A stretch of 64,000 nucleotides of DNA from Coprinus comatus (Eukaryota > Basidiomycota > Agaricomycetes > Agaricales > Agaricaceae), in assembly GCA_034638255.1 (NCBI GenBank), contig JAWPGT010000029.1, positions 62,001 to 126,000 of the forward strand, in the 5' to 3' direction. The notes under the pieces are model-generated. The model was not told the DNA's origin, made no database searches, and saw nothing but the letters and a program-made list of their open reading frames with translations. Shown here one piece after another: positions 10,460 to 22,032 of this stretch (within the stretch, counting starts at the first letter, position 1; every line of letters starts with the position of its first letter). A program made the position numbers and the translations under genes.

Positions 10460-11640
10460 TGCATGTGGATGTGTTAATTCCTAATTATGTCAAACCCAGT
10501 CAATTCTTCAATAGTGAATAGGACTATCCACCACACCAGGAACCGAAGCAGATTCGATTATTGATCAAGGCAAATTCACCAACATGATCAATTTGATTTG
10601 ATGGAGAGTTGACCATATGAATTGAATCCATTAAATCCATTAATCGAAAGAATCCAATTAATTCAATTAGTTGGATTCCATTAATCTGAGGTCTGTTGTA
10701 CAGTATTCCAGATAAAACCAGATTTAATAAACAATATATCATGATTATTTTTACATAATACAAGTTCTATGAAAACATAAAATACAAATTTACAATATCA
10801 TTTAAAATCTATATAGCATGATGAAATGGTAGGAGAGGTAGAGGAGGAGGAGGAGGAGGAGGAGGAGGAGAGAAGACCTCAAAATGTATTAGAAAACAAG
10901 AATATTATCAAGAGAAAATTTAACACACCTGGGCCAGTAACTGACTCCCTCTTCTCTCAAATTCTCAAAGAGTACAACTGTAACTGAAATAAAAGAAGTT
11001 AGTTAAAGCTGAATATAGAGTAGTAGATGTATTTTACCTTTAAAATACTTAAATAAGGAGTTTGACAAGGAGAAGGAAGATGATGAGGGAAACACTAGAC
11101 TTTGTGACAAAAATCCCAATCAACAAGGTCACATGATAGTGAGAGCCATCAATAGTACCATGTGATCTTGTTGATTCACATTTTCCTCACAAGTCTAGTA
11201 TTCCTGGTGTTCCTCTTTACCACTGTCCTCTCTGCACTCCCCTCTACTCCATACTCTTCTCTCTTCTTATTTTTATTCCTCTCTATGGTATACTCTATAT
11301 TTCAGGTATGCTCTTAGCTCTTCAAAGTAACAATGGAACCTACTAATCATCATTTATTTCCTTATTATTATTGTTAGATGGTGATGGACATTATGAAGTA
11401 AGTCATTCGCTTTTTTACATTCAATTTAAACTAATTATACATTCATCTTGACTTTGTTAGAAGGTAATGATATTTGGGGAGTCTGTAGTTATATACATAT
11501 TGTAATTTTATTTGTAATTAGTTAATCGGATTAATCGGATTTACTGATTAATCGGATTTGATAATTAATCTAATCAATCGATGAATCCAACTTTGATTTT
11601 TATTTGATACCATGAGTTAATAAAACATAAGAGGTAGAGG
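10460..11640. other. AT-rich gene-free DNA, possible non-autonomous element
   Basis: I see no coding potential. It holds a GGA repeat (about 10848-10880), ATTAAT/AATCC-rich stretches at about 10615-10690, and, in the opposite sense, tandem ATTAATCGGAT motifs at 11518-11570. A long imperfect hairpin lies in the middle (listed separately). The layout suggests an MITE-like relic, but no clear target-site duplication is visible. Confidence 0.4.
11088..11205. repeat. imperfect inverted repeat (about 50-bp arms, 18-nt loop)
   Basis: Arm 11088-11137 (CACTAGACTTTGTGAC, then ATCAACAAGGTCACATG) pairs with arm 11156-11205 (CATGTGATCTTGTTGAT, then CACAAGTCTAGTATTCC). There are only a few mismatches. This could fold as an RNA hairpin or be the core of a palindromic transposon. 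Confidence 0.65.
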
Positions 11641-11929
11641 TCATTTGTGTACATATTCCAAAATAAAATATAGGAATAAAAGAGAATTAAGATTTGGGCC
11701 CTGGAATCGGGAAATCCAACAGGTGAATTTACCAGCAATTGGCATCCGAGCAAGTGGAGAAATCACCTGGATTAAGTAATCCAAAGTGCTGCAACTTGTG
11801 CCTGAAGCAAGAAAATGACAAAGGCTGTAAAAATGCCAACTCTCTTGGGAAGTCCAGAAAAATGAATAAGGTAATCCTTCCTTCTCCCATTCAGTGCATG
11901 AGGTAACTTGTGCTCGCTCCTTTTTTGCA

Positions 11930-12700
11930 GTACGATTTCACTCGGGCGAGGTGGTCGTTCTCTATCCAAATCACTTTCTTCCTAATGGAACAACCACAAT
12001 GGTGCGGCAAATCATGGACGCTTTCAAATCAGCTCAATGGGGGAATTATACAGGGCGGCTGAAGATGGTGCATTACACAGAGGGCGAGAGCCTAACACTT
12101 CACTATCTTTGTGTTCAGATCCTAAGACCTATTGTAAACACTGGGATCACCTTAATCCCTTCCTCGTTATCCTTAATGCTGATAGGGCTTTCCGACGTTT
12201 CAAAAGGGATAATCCGGGTACTTCACCACTATGCGCACACTATAGCAAGCTTGTTGACTTAACTATGAAGCTTGCCGATCTGATGTATATCCATGCCCAT
12301 GCCCATTTTGCTTGGACACTATTTGAAGATGCGCAACAACGGGCCACGAATAAGGAGTTAACTGCCAAGGATATTAAAATAGATTTGGGTAGTGTTGATC
12401 CCCAAGTATCAGAAGCATCCAAGCAGACTCATCCAAGCAGACTGACTTAGAACCCGAACGAGAAAAACCGTTGCCCATAAAAGTCCGACCCTTAAAAATC
12501 CATAGTAGTCCTGAACAGCCGGAAGCAAGCAACACCACTGGGGATAAAGACGTGGAAATGGATGATCCTGAGCAGCCTGATACAAACCCCGTCATGGAAA
12601 GTGGTGTAGATGAGCATGGATTTAGAATGCCGATACGTTGTAACAGCGACGTTCTAATTGTCACACCCGTGACCCTGGCGATAACTCCTACAAAAAGGCA
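11930..12700 (+). pseudogene. orphan-family copy, 5'-truncated and frameshifted (copy b)
   Basis: After an intron-like TTTTTTGCAG acceptor the frame reads VVVLYPNHFLPNG, matching VALYPNHLLPNG of the copy at 50250. A one-base break follows near 12045. A second segment reads EDGALHRGREP, HLNPFLVILNADRAFRRFKRD and LVDLTMKLADLMY, matching the family core. At 12416-12443 a 14-bp unit (CATCCAAGCAGACT) is tandemly duplicated. Skipping one unit would carry the frame into LEPEREKPLPIKVRPLKIHS, so the duplication itself caused that frameshift. The N-terminal exons are absent. No function is known. Confidence 0.65.
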
Positions 12701-13596
12701 TCCATTCTCATATCCTAACTCATTACTAGTACTATTATCTTTAATAACGACAACATCATTTTCATATTTATATATCTTGAGTTTCGAATTTGCGTGAGTA
12801 GATGCTATCTAAGTAGAGCCTAATGGAATTGTTCGTATTTCAAGTCTTCATTGCTCGGCAACTTCAGCAATCGTCGTCTTACTAACTAGATGTCCTATGA
12901 GAAATAAAATACGACTCCAATGCGTAGGTAGAGAAGAGAGCAAAGCCCGAACGAACCTAGAACTTTACAACCAGGAAAACCAGCGAGCCGAAGGTCAGCG
13001 CTCTCGATTTTCAACAATATCTGTTCCCTTTCTGCCAACCCCTTCCAAATAAGGTTACTGCCCTGATGTATTTGACAAGAGGATGTACTAGGCGTAGACT
13101 ACGAGCCGAACTCTCTTCCGAGCTGAATGTTCCCTCCCGGAGACTAATTTCTCTTGAATCCTAAATCTAAATCTGATAGTCGTTCTTTGTACTTTAAAAT
13201 TTTGTATGTCGACACAACAGCATCTATTGAGCTATGACACGAGTAACGCAAAATCAAACCAACAATATCAGTATACTTCGATAGCCTGAGGGTCTAGATG
13301 GTAACACAAGACAGCTATGACAGGTGAACATGGAAATGTTGGACTACGCACTGTGCCTGAATTACTGAACAAAATAGACAACTAAATATCAAAATCCACA
13401 TCAAAACAACAAAGTTGGCAAGTTCCTAGTATACTGTGTAAACACTTCTCTTCGGGTCTTCTAAGTTCTTTGCTTTTTTTGGAATTTCAAAAATACACAG
13501 TACAAATACCTTCTCATCTCATTCTACCATCCAACAACACGCTGCTCCAGTTGCGTCGCATTCTCCAAACCAAACCAAAGTTCCTACTTTGCAAAA
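12701..13596. other. intergenic, upstream of hydrophobin
   Basis: No convincing ORF is seen. The last 150 bp before the hydrophobin start are C/T- and A-rich as in fungal core promoters. No canonical TATA box is obvious. Confidence 0.4.
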
Positions 13597-14110
13597 ATGT
13601 TCTCTACTACCAAAATCATTCTCTTCACCACTCTGACCCTCGCCTCAGTTGCCTTCGCCTCTCCAGAGCCAATTCCAGTCCCACAACTAACCAACAGTTG
13701 TAACACTGGTCCTATCCAATGTTGCGAACAAGTTCATTCCCGATTCTCTCGTGAGGGTAACATCCTTACTACAACCGCAACTGTTCTTGCTGGTATCTTG
13801 GGGATAAATTTGGGAAGCTTGGTTGGTGATGTTGGTGCTAATTGCGTCGCTGTTACCGGTGTTGGTGCTGGTAGTGGTGCTAGCTGGTACGTTGTTTGAC
13901 TTTTTTTTAGCGATTCGATTACTAATATCGTTACTATGTGTTTTTTTCTCTCTCTTTGTCTGATACAGTCAACAACAGCCAATTTGTTGTTCTAACAATC
14001 AATTCAGTACGTTACACATTCTCTTACCTGTTGGGCTTGGAATGTTGATTCATTGTCAAATAGATGGTCTCATCGCTATTGGGTGTACTCCTATCATCCT
14101 CAACCTCTAA
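13597..14110 (+). CDS. class I hydrophobin
   Basis: Three exons (13597-13886, 13969-14006, 14064-14110) give 124 residues. A signal peptide (MFSTTKIILFTTLTLASVAFA) is followed by the eight-cysteine hydrophobin pattern: SCNTGPIQCC, a hydrophobic loop, NC, then SCQQQPICC and GC near the end. The C-CC-C-C-CC-C spacing and long Cys3-Cys4 loop are those of basidiomycete class I hydrophobins. The secreted protein self-assembles into amphipathic films on aerial hyphae and fruiting structures. Both introns fall between cysteine blocks and restore a clean frame to the stop TAA. The gene looks intact. Confidence 0.93.
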
Positions 14111-14783
14111 ATATCTTCCCTTCCTGTCTCGTCTGAGTCTACTCCAAATAGCATAATCAATCAATGTTCAATTGATTATCAACCACTACGTACTTTGTAT
14201 ATACTTGTGTTTCGGGTTTTTTCGTTGAGACCTTTGATTATGAATTTCTAATGTCAGACTTGGCTGTACTCGTTAGTGGCGGAAGACGCGTGCCAGACAG
14301 AACAATGGCCATAGTGTACAGGCGCAGGTCAAGAGTCTCAATCGGTTTGGCTTGATCTTGGAATAGGGTTCGTTGTCGAAATTCTGTCTCAAAGGGTTGA
14401 GGTTGATAACGAGGCATGGGGTTTCCTTCCTGTGGGCTTGAGTCATTATATCATTGAAAACATTCATGTTTGGTATCTATATTTCTGATTCATCGTTCAA
14501 TTGTAGAATCAACAATAAAATTAAATGTAATGAATGTAAAACTTCCTTCCCTTCATTAATCATCAGTAATCCCCATGGACGTTGCCTTCTACGCTGATCA
14601 CTTTTCATCGTTGTGAGCTTGAGGGGTCTCAGGATGATTATGGTAAAGTTGTTGATCGGGAGTGAAGCTTCAATTGAATCAACCAATTGACGTGGCGATA
14701 AATATAGACACGTCACTTCTCCAAGAGCACCCACAACACAAGAATGGTTTCTTACACCACTCTCACACCATAGCTTAGCAAAC
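14111..14783. other. intergenic between hydrophobin and lamB-like gene
   Basis: A minus-strand ORF of about 100 codons (14477-14785) has no recognisable motif and ends at the lamB start, so I treat it as chance. Nothing else is seen. Confidence 0.4.
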
Positions 14784-15990
14784 ATGAAACCTTTGAAAGC
14801 AACGGTGAATTGCGATCTAGGCGAGGCGAGTAGACATATGGAATAGCAACTGTGTACGCGTAGATCACTTAACAGAGTCTACTAGGGATTCGGCTTATAT
14901 CGTATTGTAAGTCTAATGAATCATAAGAGAGTAAATGAAGTAGCTTGAACGTGTTACCAGGGAGACGATGGGAACTAATGAGGACAATCCATTTGGCAAA
15001 CGTAGCTTGTGGCTTTCATGCATCGTGCGTCGTCATCTTTTATATCATATTCCTACACTGATTCAAACACCTTTTTATGTATTAGAGACCCAGAAATTAT
15101 GCACAAAACTGTTGCCCTCGCTTATCATTACAATGTCGCAGTTGGAGGACATCCTTCATTGCCTGATTTACAAGGCTTTGGACGCAGAGAGATGAAAATT
15201 AGCGCAGACGAACTATGGTGCTGCTTTGTTTATCAGATTGGAGCTCTAGTCGGGTTCATGAGGTCTTTTGATGGAAAAGAGAAAGGGAAGAAGATGCGTT
15301 TGAACCATATTAAACCACATGGCGCGGTTTATGGTATGATGGCAAGAGATAAGGAGTTGGCGAGAGTAGGGATGAAAGTTTGTAAATTGTTTTCGTCAAC
15401 TGATGATGGGGTTGGTGATGGTGATGGACAAGTCTCGTTTGTGGGACTCGCGGGTACTTTACACGAGGAGATCGCTAAGGAAGAGGGTGTAAAATTTATC
15501 CCTGGTGAGCATAGGCTTTTGTATGCACTTGACAAAATGTTAAACGAGGACATGTGTAGAATGGTTCGCGGATCTAGAATATGATGAAGGAGGAAAATTA
15601 TTGATCACTAGGTCTGTCATTACTAGCGTTCGCTTGCCATTTTATAAACACTGATTTTATTGGAACCAAGGAAACATGATGTTATGCCGAAGGAAGTTGT
15701 GGCTGAACGGGTAAGGTTTTTTCTTTCATCTAGCCTAATCCAATCCTGACGTCATAGTAGGTGATGCGGTTGCTCAAAAGCAGACTTATTACTACAAATT
15801 CAGGAAAATTTATTCCTTTAGATGAGAACGTGGTGGAAATAACGATATGTGTGCATTCTGATACTCCTGTGCGTTTCGGTTTCTTTACTGTTGATGGCTG
15901 GGTATTAAAATTCCTCGTCGATAATAGGATGCAGTTGAAATCGCACGCCTTGTCAAAAGTCTCGTGGACGAACATAACATGATGGCTTAA
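14784..15990 (+). CDS. lamB: LamB/YcsF family protein (PxpA-like lactam/5-oxoproline hydrolase subunit)
   Basis: Eight exons assemble to about 269 residues: 14784-14825, 14886-14906 (21-nt microexon), 14961-15024, 15086-15504, 15560-15611, 15671-15710, 15761-15868 and 15928-15990. Conserved LamB/YcsF blocks are VNCDLGE, GFGLYRI, ANVACGFHASDP, VAVGGHPSLPDLQGFGRR, NHIKPHGAVYG, EWFADLEYDEGGKLLITR and ICVHSDTPDAVEIARLV. The family opens lactam rings (bacterial PxpA on 5-oxoproline; Aspergillus lamB in 2-pyrrolidone use) together with KipI/KipA-type partners. One base is missing in the G run at 14970-14972 (GDDG|ELM). The first intron would use a GC donor (GCGAGT). The partner gene follows 101 bp downstream on the same strand. 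Confidence 0.8.
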
Positions 15991-16091
15991 TACTTGATGT
16001 AATAACCACTTTTGTGATGGAACTCCCATTGAGGATTGTATCAGGAGGTACATACCCCTTGGGGTGGTTTACACTATGATTTTGATGCTCC

Positions 16092-19000
16092 ATGCGACAA
16101 GTTGCATTCTCACAAGAGCGGGTTCCCTTTCCCAGGGCTTTGGAACCTCAATCAAACGACCAAGGCATTATGAAGGCCATGAATATCTATTGCGGTTACG
16201 ACTACAAGAAACATGTACTTCTAATTCTCAACCGTGGAGAGATAGCAGCTAGGATAGTGAAGACGGCAAGAAATTTAGGGTTGAAGACAGTGGTGGTATA
16301 TACACCTTCTGATGTCCTGGCAGAATATGTTGGGATTGCTGACACTGCAGTTCCTCTACGTATCCCTTCTTCACCAAATTCTACGAAGGCTAAAACGAGC
16401 ACCAGTGAAGGAACAGCCTATCTTGATATACAATCAATTCTCGATATCATTATCTCTCCGCAGTATAACATCACACTAGTCCACCCAGGTTATGGTTTTC
16501 TGTCCGAGAATGCGGACTTTGCTCGAGCAGTTGAGGAGTTGGTCCCTCCAGTTACGTGGTTAGGGCCCAGGTCGGAGTTGATCAGAAAGATGGGATTAAA
16601 ACATATTGCTCGAGATATCGTACGAACTGTAGGGGGTGTCGAGGTTTCTCCGGGCTCGGAAGGGTTAGTCAGCTGTGTTGATGATGTCATTGAGGTAGTC
16701 AAGACCAAGAAGTTAATGGATGGGGCAGACGGAAATGGGGCAGTTTTGCTAAAACCGAGTGCAGGAGGAGGCGGGCTAGGTATGGTTGTTTGTAGGAGCC
16801 TTAAAGAGGTCGAGGACAAGTTTGAGAGTGTTAAAGAAAGGGCAAAGGTTGTCTAAAGCGAAATATCAGATTCTACTCACTCATATGGACTTTTTCTTAG
16901 GTACTCTTCGGAAATGATGGCGTATTTCTTGAGAAATACATTGAACAGGCGAGACACGTGGAGGTCCAAATTTTTGGAGATGGGAAAGGAAATGTAGTTC
17001 ATTTGGGTGAAAGAGAGTGTAGTGTGCAGAGGAGGAATCAGAAAATAATTGAAGAAACCCCTAGTCCATTCTTGAATGGATTCAAGAACCAAACCAAAGG
17101 ATTAAGGCAAAAGATTTGGGATGCTGCAGTAGGAATATGTTCTTTCATCAAGTATGATTCTGTTGGTAAGTGATCATATTCCTTTTCAATAACATTCATC
17201 ATAACACAAATTCTGTAGGGACAGTTGAGTTCTTGATTGATGATATCTCGGGCGCATTCTATTTCTTGGAAATGAACACTCGCATTCAAGTCGAACATCC
17301 AATAACAGAGATGGTCTACAATGACATCGACCTCATCGAACTTATGATCACATTCGGTATTGCAAAGCATGATAGACTCGACTTTCCCGAGAAACTTTTA
17401 CAACAGGCAACCTATGACCAAATTCGCAAGGATACATTGGATGCTGGAAGAGGATGCGCAATTGAAGCAAGAGTATACGCGGAGAATCCTTCTGATGGAT
17501 TCACTCCATCATCCGGACTACTACAGTTTGTCGACTTGTGTGATGCAAAGTATGATTGGTTAAGAATTGATACTTGGGTGCGTCTCGTTTGTGTTCACTC
17601 TTGGATTTTGGGACGCTGAAAAGGAATAGGTATCAACAGGTATACAAGTAACTACTCATTATGACCCACTGCTTTGCAAGATTATTGTATATGGAAGTAC
17701 GCGAGAGGAAGCTCGGGAACGGCTTACTAGGGCGCTGGAAGAATGCAAGGTTTTGGGCGCACCTAATAACATACGTTACCTGAGAGCTATACTACAAAGC
17801 AAGGACTTCAAAGAAGGGAGTGTCACGACACGGTTTTTGGACACCTTCGAGTTCAATCCAAGGTAGGTATATCTGCTTCCACCAATGTGATATTTGTTTG
17901 ACGAAATCATCAGAGTTATCAAGGTCCTTACATCAAGTATTGAAATGACTGTGCAGGATCTACCTGGTCGTGTAATAGGTAAAGGCATCCCTCATAGTGG
18001 ACCTATGGATCCTTTAGCTTTCAAGATTGGAAATCTCCTAGTAGGAAACGACGAATCTATCGAAGGTATTGAAATTGTCATCTTCACTGGATCTTTATGT
18101 TCTTTCCAATTCTCGTGTCCTTCCGTAATTGCAATTACTGGTATGGAAGTTGAAGTGAAGGTGAATGGGGTGAATGTCTTGATGTGGTCATGCCTCGTTG
18201 TGCCTGAGGGAGGCCGAGTGCAGATAAAAGCGATCAATAATAATATTGAGGGGAAAGGGGGAATGAGAGTGTATCTATTGGTTAAAGGCGGGTTTCCCGA
18301 TATTCCAAAGTATTTGGGCTCCAAATCTACCTCAATGGGCTTCGGTGGCTATCAGGTTTGCTTGACTATTTCTATTGTGATATGAAATACTTATATTAAT
18401 TGCCAAGGGTCGATCATTATTGCCCGGCGATACCTTATTTTTAGGAACTTGTGATCCATCTCACAGTGTCGTCAATAGTGTCATCGATCATTCCATACGT
18501 CATAAACTTATCCCAACCTATCCTATCCACTGGACAATATTCGTTCTCTCAGGTCCACACGATGACGAGGAGTTCTTAACAAAAGATGGGATTTCCAAAT
18601 TCTATGACACTCATTGGCATGTTAGTCCTTCAAGCAACCGAATGGGTATCAGACTAGAATCTTCCAACAAAATAGAATGGGCAAATGATGGTGGCGGGGA
18701 AGGAGGCGCTCATCCAAGCAACATCTTGGATAACGGATATGCTTTGGGTTCTGTCAATTTAAACGGGGATACGCCGGTCATTCTAACTAACGAGGGACCA
18801 GACATGGGTGGTTATCTTTGCTTATGTACGATTGTTTCTACGGAATTGTGAGTCTCTTCTATCGTTACGTATTGGGAGAATTTCTCAGAAAGGATAGGTG
18901 GAAAGTTGGTCAACTGCGCTCTGGGTGCACAGTACAATTCCAAAGAATATCATATACAGCCGCCATTGAACTTGGGAGTCAGCAGGCTGATTGGCTGCTT

Positions 19001-20843
19001 TCACTATCGAAATTATTGCAGGCTCCAGAACCCTTTGGGCTCCAGGGATTCCCATGTGGCTCCTCTGAAGAGAATGTTGTACACAGTTCAGTTCTATATC
19101 AGAGGCCTGGATCGAAACTTAAAGAGAGTTTTGTTTTAAGACAGGTGAGTTTTAGTTTGTAATTCAGTTTTCACCCCTGGCTTACAGGCACCACGTTAAA
19201 ACTTACGAAGGCCGGAGATTCTGCAATCCTGGTTGAATTCGGCTCTATGAACTTGAATTTTGTAATTCGGGCCCGCATTCAAGCATTGATGATCGAACTT
19301 CAAAGACTATCAATCCCAGGACTTCTTGAACTTTGCCCATGTATTCGGTCACTCATGGTAATATACTTTTTTTCATTTTTTTTTTGAACTTCGCTAAATA
19401 TCGTCTGCTATAGTGTCATTATGATAATACCATTATCTCACAATCAGAGCTCGTCACCATCCTCACTGCTGTAGAAGCTAAGCTACCTGCTGATCTAACG
19501 AAAATGACATTCTCGGGTCGAAGAATAACATTACCCATCGTATTGGATGACCCCTGGTGCAAAGAGGCAACCACACGGTATATGCAGTCAATTAGAAACA
19601 AGGCAATATATTTACCGAGTAACATTGAATATCTCGCAAAGAACAATGGGTTAAATGAAGCCAAAGAGGCACTGGACAAACTCATAGGTTCAGATTGGGT
19701 GTGTGCTGCTCGTTCGTTAGTAAACATGTAATATTCAAATATCTAATAATCTTCTTAGGTTGTTTTTGGAGTGGGATTCTACTTGGCTTGTCCATTCTTA
19801 GTCCCAGTGCGTACCCCACTGATGCACAATATTCTTTGATGTTAATACGAAACAGCTTCGTCCCCAGAATAGGCTAATTGGCCAGAAACTCAATCCTTCC
19901 CGAACATGGACACCTAGAGTAAGTTATTTCACGCTCACCTCGAATGGCATTGACTTGGAATCAGGGAGCAGTTGGCATTGCAGGTCCAGTAACCGCAATA
20001 TACCCCGTTGACTCTCCAGGAGGATATCAGCTATTCGGTCGTACTCTACCAGCATGGCAAACATGGGGGAAAGGAGCTAATTTTTCTCTCGAGAAACCAT
20101 GGCTGCTTGAAGCATTCGATCAGGTAAAGCAAGGCGCTTCGTACTGATGCCTCCTAACCTCACCCATAGATTCACTTTAAACCCATCGACGAGAAAGAGT
20201 ATTTGGAACTCGAGAAATCGTTCGATCAAGGTCGTTATTCCTTCAAGGTACTATCCCATTCAGTACGATTTGTTTCTATACATTGAACCCTATAGATCGA
20301 GCCTATAGTCCTTTCAATGGAGACATATGCTTTACTAGTAGACAATTCTCTTGAAGAAACAGCAATGTTTCGTCAACAGCAGAAACTTGCTAGTAATAAA
20401 CAAGCAAATATGTGAGTTCATTCGTATACTCTTGTACATCAATGTTGACATGGGTTTAGAGAACGACAGCTTCTGTTAGAATGGGAGAGAAGCTTAAAGG
20501 TTCATACTGAAGTACAGAGCAGTTCTAAAGGTAAAAAGATGACGTACACTTATCTAGTATTCTAATGTAACATTTTTACGTTCCAGACGCAAATGACATC
20601 GATACAACACTAGACACAATGATATCGACCCTCCATGCCTCAATTTTGAGAATTAATTGTGAGATCGGTGATAAGATAGTCTCTGTGGATAACGTACTGG
20701 TGATTCTTGAAGCAATGAAGACAGAGATACCACTCCGGCCAGATCAGGATTTGGTTGGAAAGAGAGTCAAAGGTTTTGGTCGTGGGGTTGCGGAGAAAGT
20801 ATTTGTGAAACCAGGGGACATTCTGATTTACATCGGCCCTTGA
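16092..20843 (+). CDS. lamA: urea-carboxylase-like biotin enzyme (biotin carboxylase-KipA-KipI-BCCP), lamA-like
   Basis: This multi-exon gene has a biotin carboxylase domain (LILNRGEIAARIVKTARNLG, HPGYGFLSENADFA, EMNTRIQVEHPITE), then a KipA/AHS2 carboxyltransferase-like domain (GIPHSGPMDPLAFK, WHVSPSSNRMG, NEGPDMGGYLC), a KipI/AHS1 domain (GDSAILVEFGS, GAVGIAGPVTAIYPVDSPGG) and a C-terminal biotinyl domain with EAMKTE (VLVILEAMKTEIPL). That is the order of the carboxylase half of urea amidolyase. No amidase (allophanate hydrolase) domain is present, and a LamB gene sits directly upstream. The A. nidulans lamA/lamB pair for 2-pyrrolidone is therefore the better analogy than urea use. One base seems missing near 19187. 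The start is uncertain (16092, or 16170 in the same frame). Confidence 0.78.
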
Positions 20844-22032
20844 AAAGTTTACATTTCATATCGTAGTTTACTTTTGAACTGGAGCTTACTCTGAGAAAAC
20901 ATAAATATATCAATCCGCAGTTTTGGGATTTCCCCGAGAAGTTGGTAGAGTTATAAATAACACAGCGGCGGAGCATCGCTAACCTATACTTTGGATACAT
21001 CGTTAGTTTACATTTTTTTCCCACTCCAATACGCCCATGGATCTCCTTTCTCTTTGCATTCGAACATATATCATTGGTAAAATACGGCTCTGATGCTCGC
21101 ACATCCTCTAATGTGTGTAATGTACTGGGATGCGAAATATCTGAAAACCAGTACCAAGACATTAGTATTCATATCTCGAAAACCTGAGAGCTCTCTGAAC
21201 AGTGGGCTCTTTCCTAAGCGCTTTCAACAAGACAAAGTTATATAACCTGCTGGTTGCAGAACATTGACCACAAAAGTGGAATTTGAAGTATAGACGCGCG
21301 TTTGATCCGCGTCGATATGCCGTGATGCCGAAAGGAACCTTAGCTCACTCTTCACCTCTTCCTACCTATCGTACTGTCAAATACTGTCATAGGGGTGTGA
21401 AAACTCCCGGATTACTACACCTTAGACGAACATCTTATCCCAAAGGATACCACAGAAGCACAGTTTATAGGAAAGTTTGAGTCGACATCTGTTTCCCAGA
21501 GGTGGAGCATGCTGCATATGACGCAAATCGCAACCAACCCAAGTCGCATTTTCGTACGATACGAAGGCTTCAGATAGATGTGTAATGTTGAAAATATTGG
21601 ATTTGCATGTTTTCGATTTTCATGAATTTGCAAGTGTACTTCCCTGTCTCATTCAAACACTACAACACGTTCATATCCTAAGTTAGAACCGGGTTCATTA
21701 GAACTAGAACGAAAATAAATCAGTTCATCTCATTCAATTCGATTGATACCTTGCTCCACCTCTGTGATGAGAAATTATTGCGCGTAATCTATTTCTCATA
21801 GGCTCTGCTGAGGCATAACAAGTAAATCTCCTTGTTGTACAAAACTTGGTGGGAATAAACGCAGTGTCAATTCACCATAATCTTACATCGTTCCCATTAA
21901 GCTACCCACACTCGAGACGCAGTATAGCTGATTGGTAGGGCACTGTGTTTTGGACAAGCACATATACGGACTCTCCTAACTCTATAAAAGCTCTATGGTT
22001 AAAGAAGTGAATTATTCCCCAGGAAGAGCGCA
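20844..22032. other. intergenic, upstream of laccase 1
   Basis: No gene is seen. A TATA box (TCTATAAAAG, 21981-21990) lies about 43 bp before the laccase start and is annotated separately. Confidence 0.45.
21981..21990 (+). promoter_or_regulatory. TATA box of laccase 1
   Basis: TCTATAAAAG lies 43 bp upstream of the ATG at 22033. Confidence 0.6.

Noticed and set aside
10848..10880. GGA repeat as part of a CRISPR or satellite array
   Set aside because: It is a simple trinucleotide microsatellite with no spacers.
14477..14785. Minus-strand 102-codon ORF before lamB
   Set aside because: It ends at the lamB start, has no motif and is probably chance.
16092..20843. Urea amidolyase (DUR1,2)
   Set aside because: The carboxylase half matches, but no amidase/allophanate hydrolase domain is present and a LamB gene lies directly upstream, so a lamA-like role fits better.
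14784..20843. A single LamB-carboxylase fusion protein
   Set aside because: The lamB frame ends with an in-frame TAA at 15988-15990 after a normal-length protein, so two genes are more likely.
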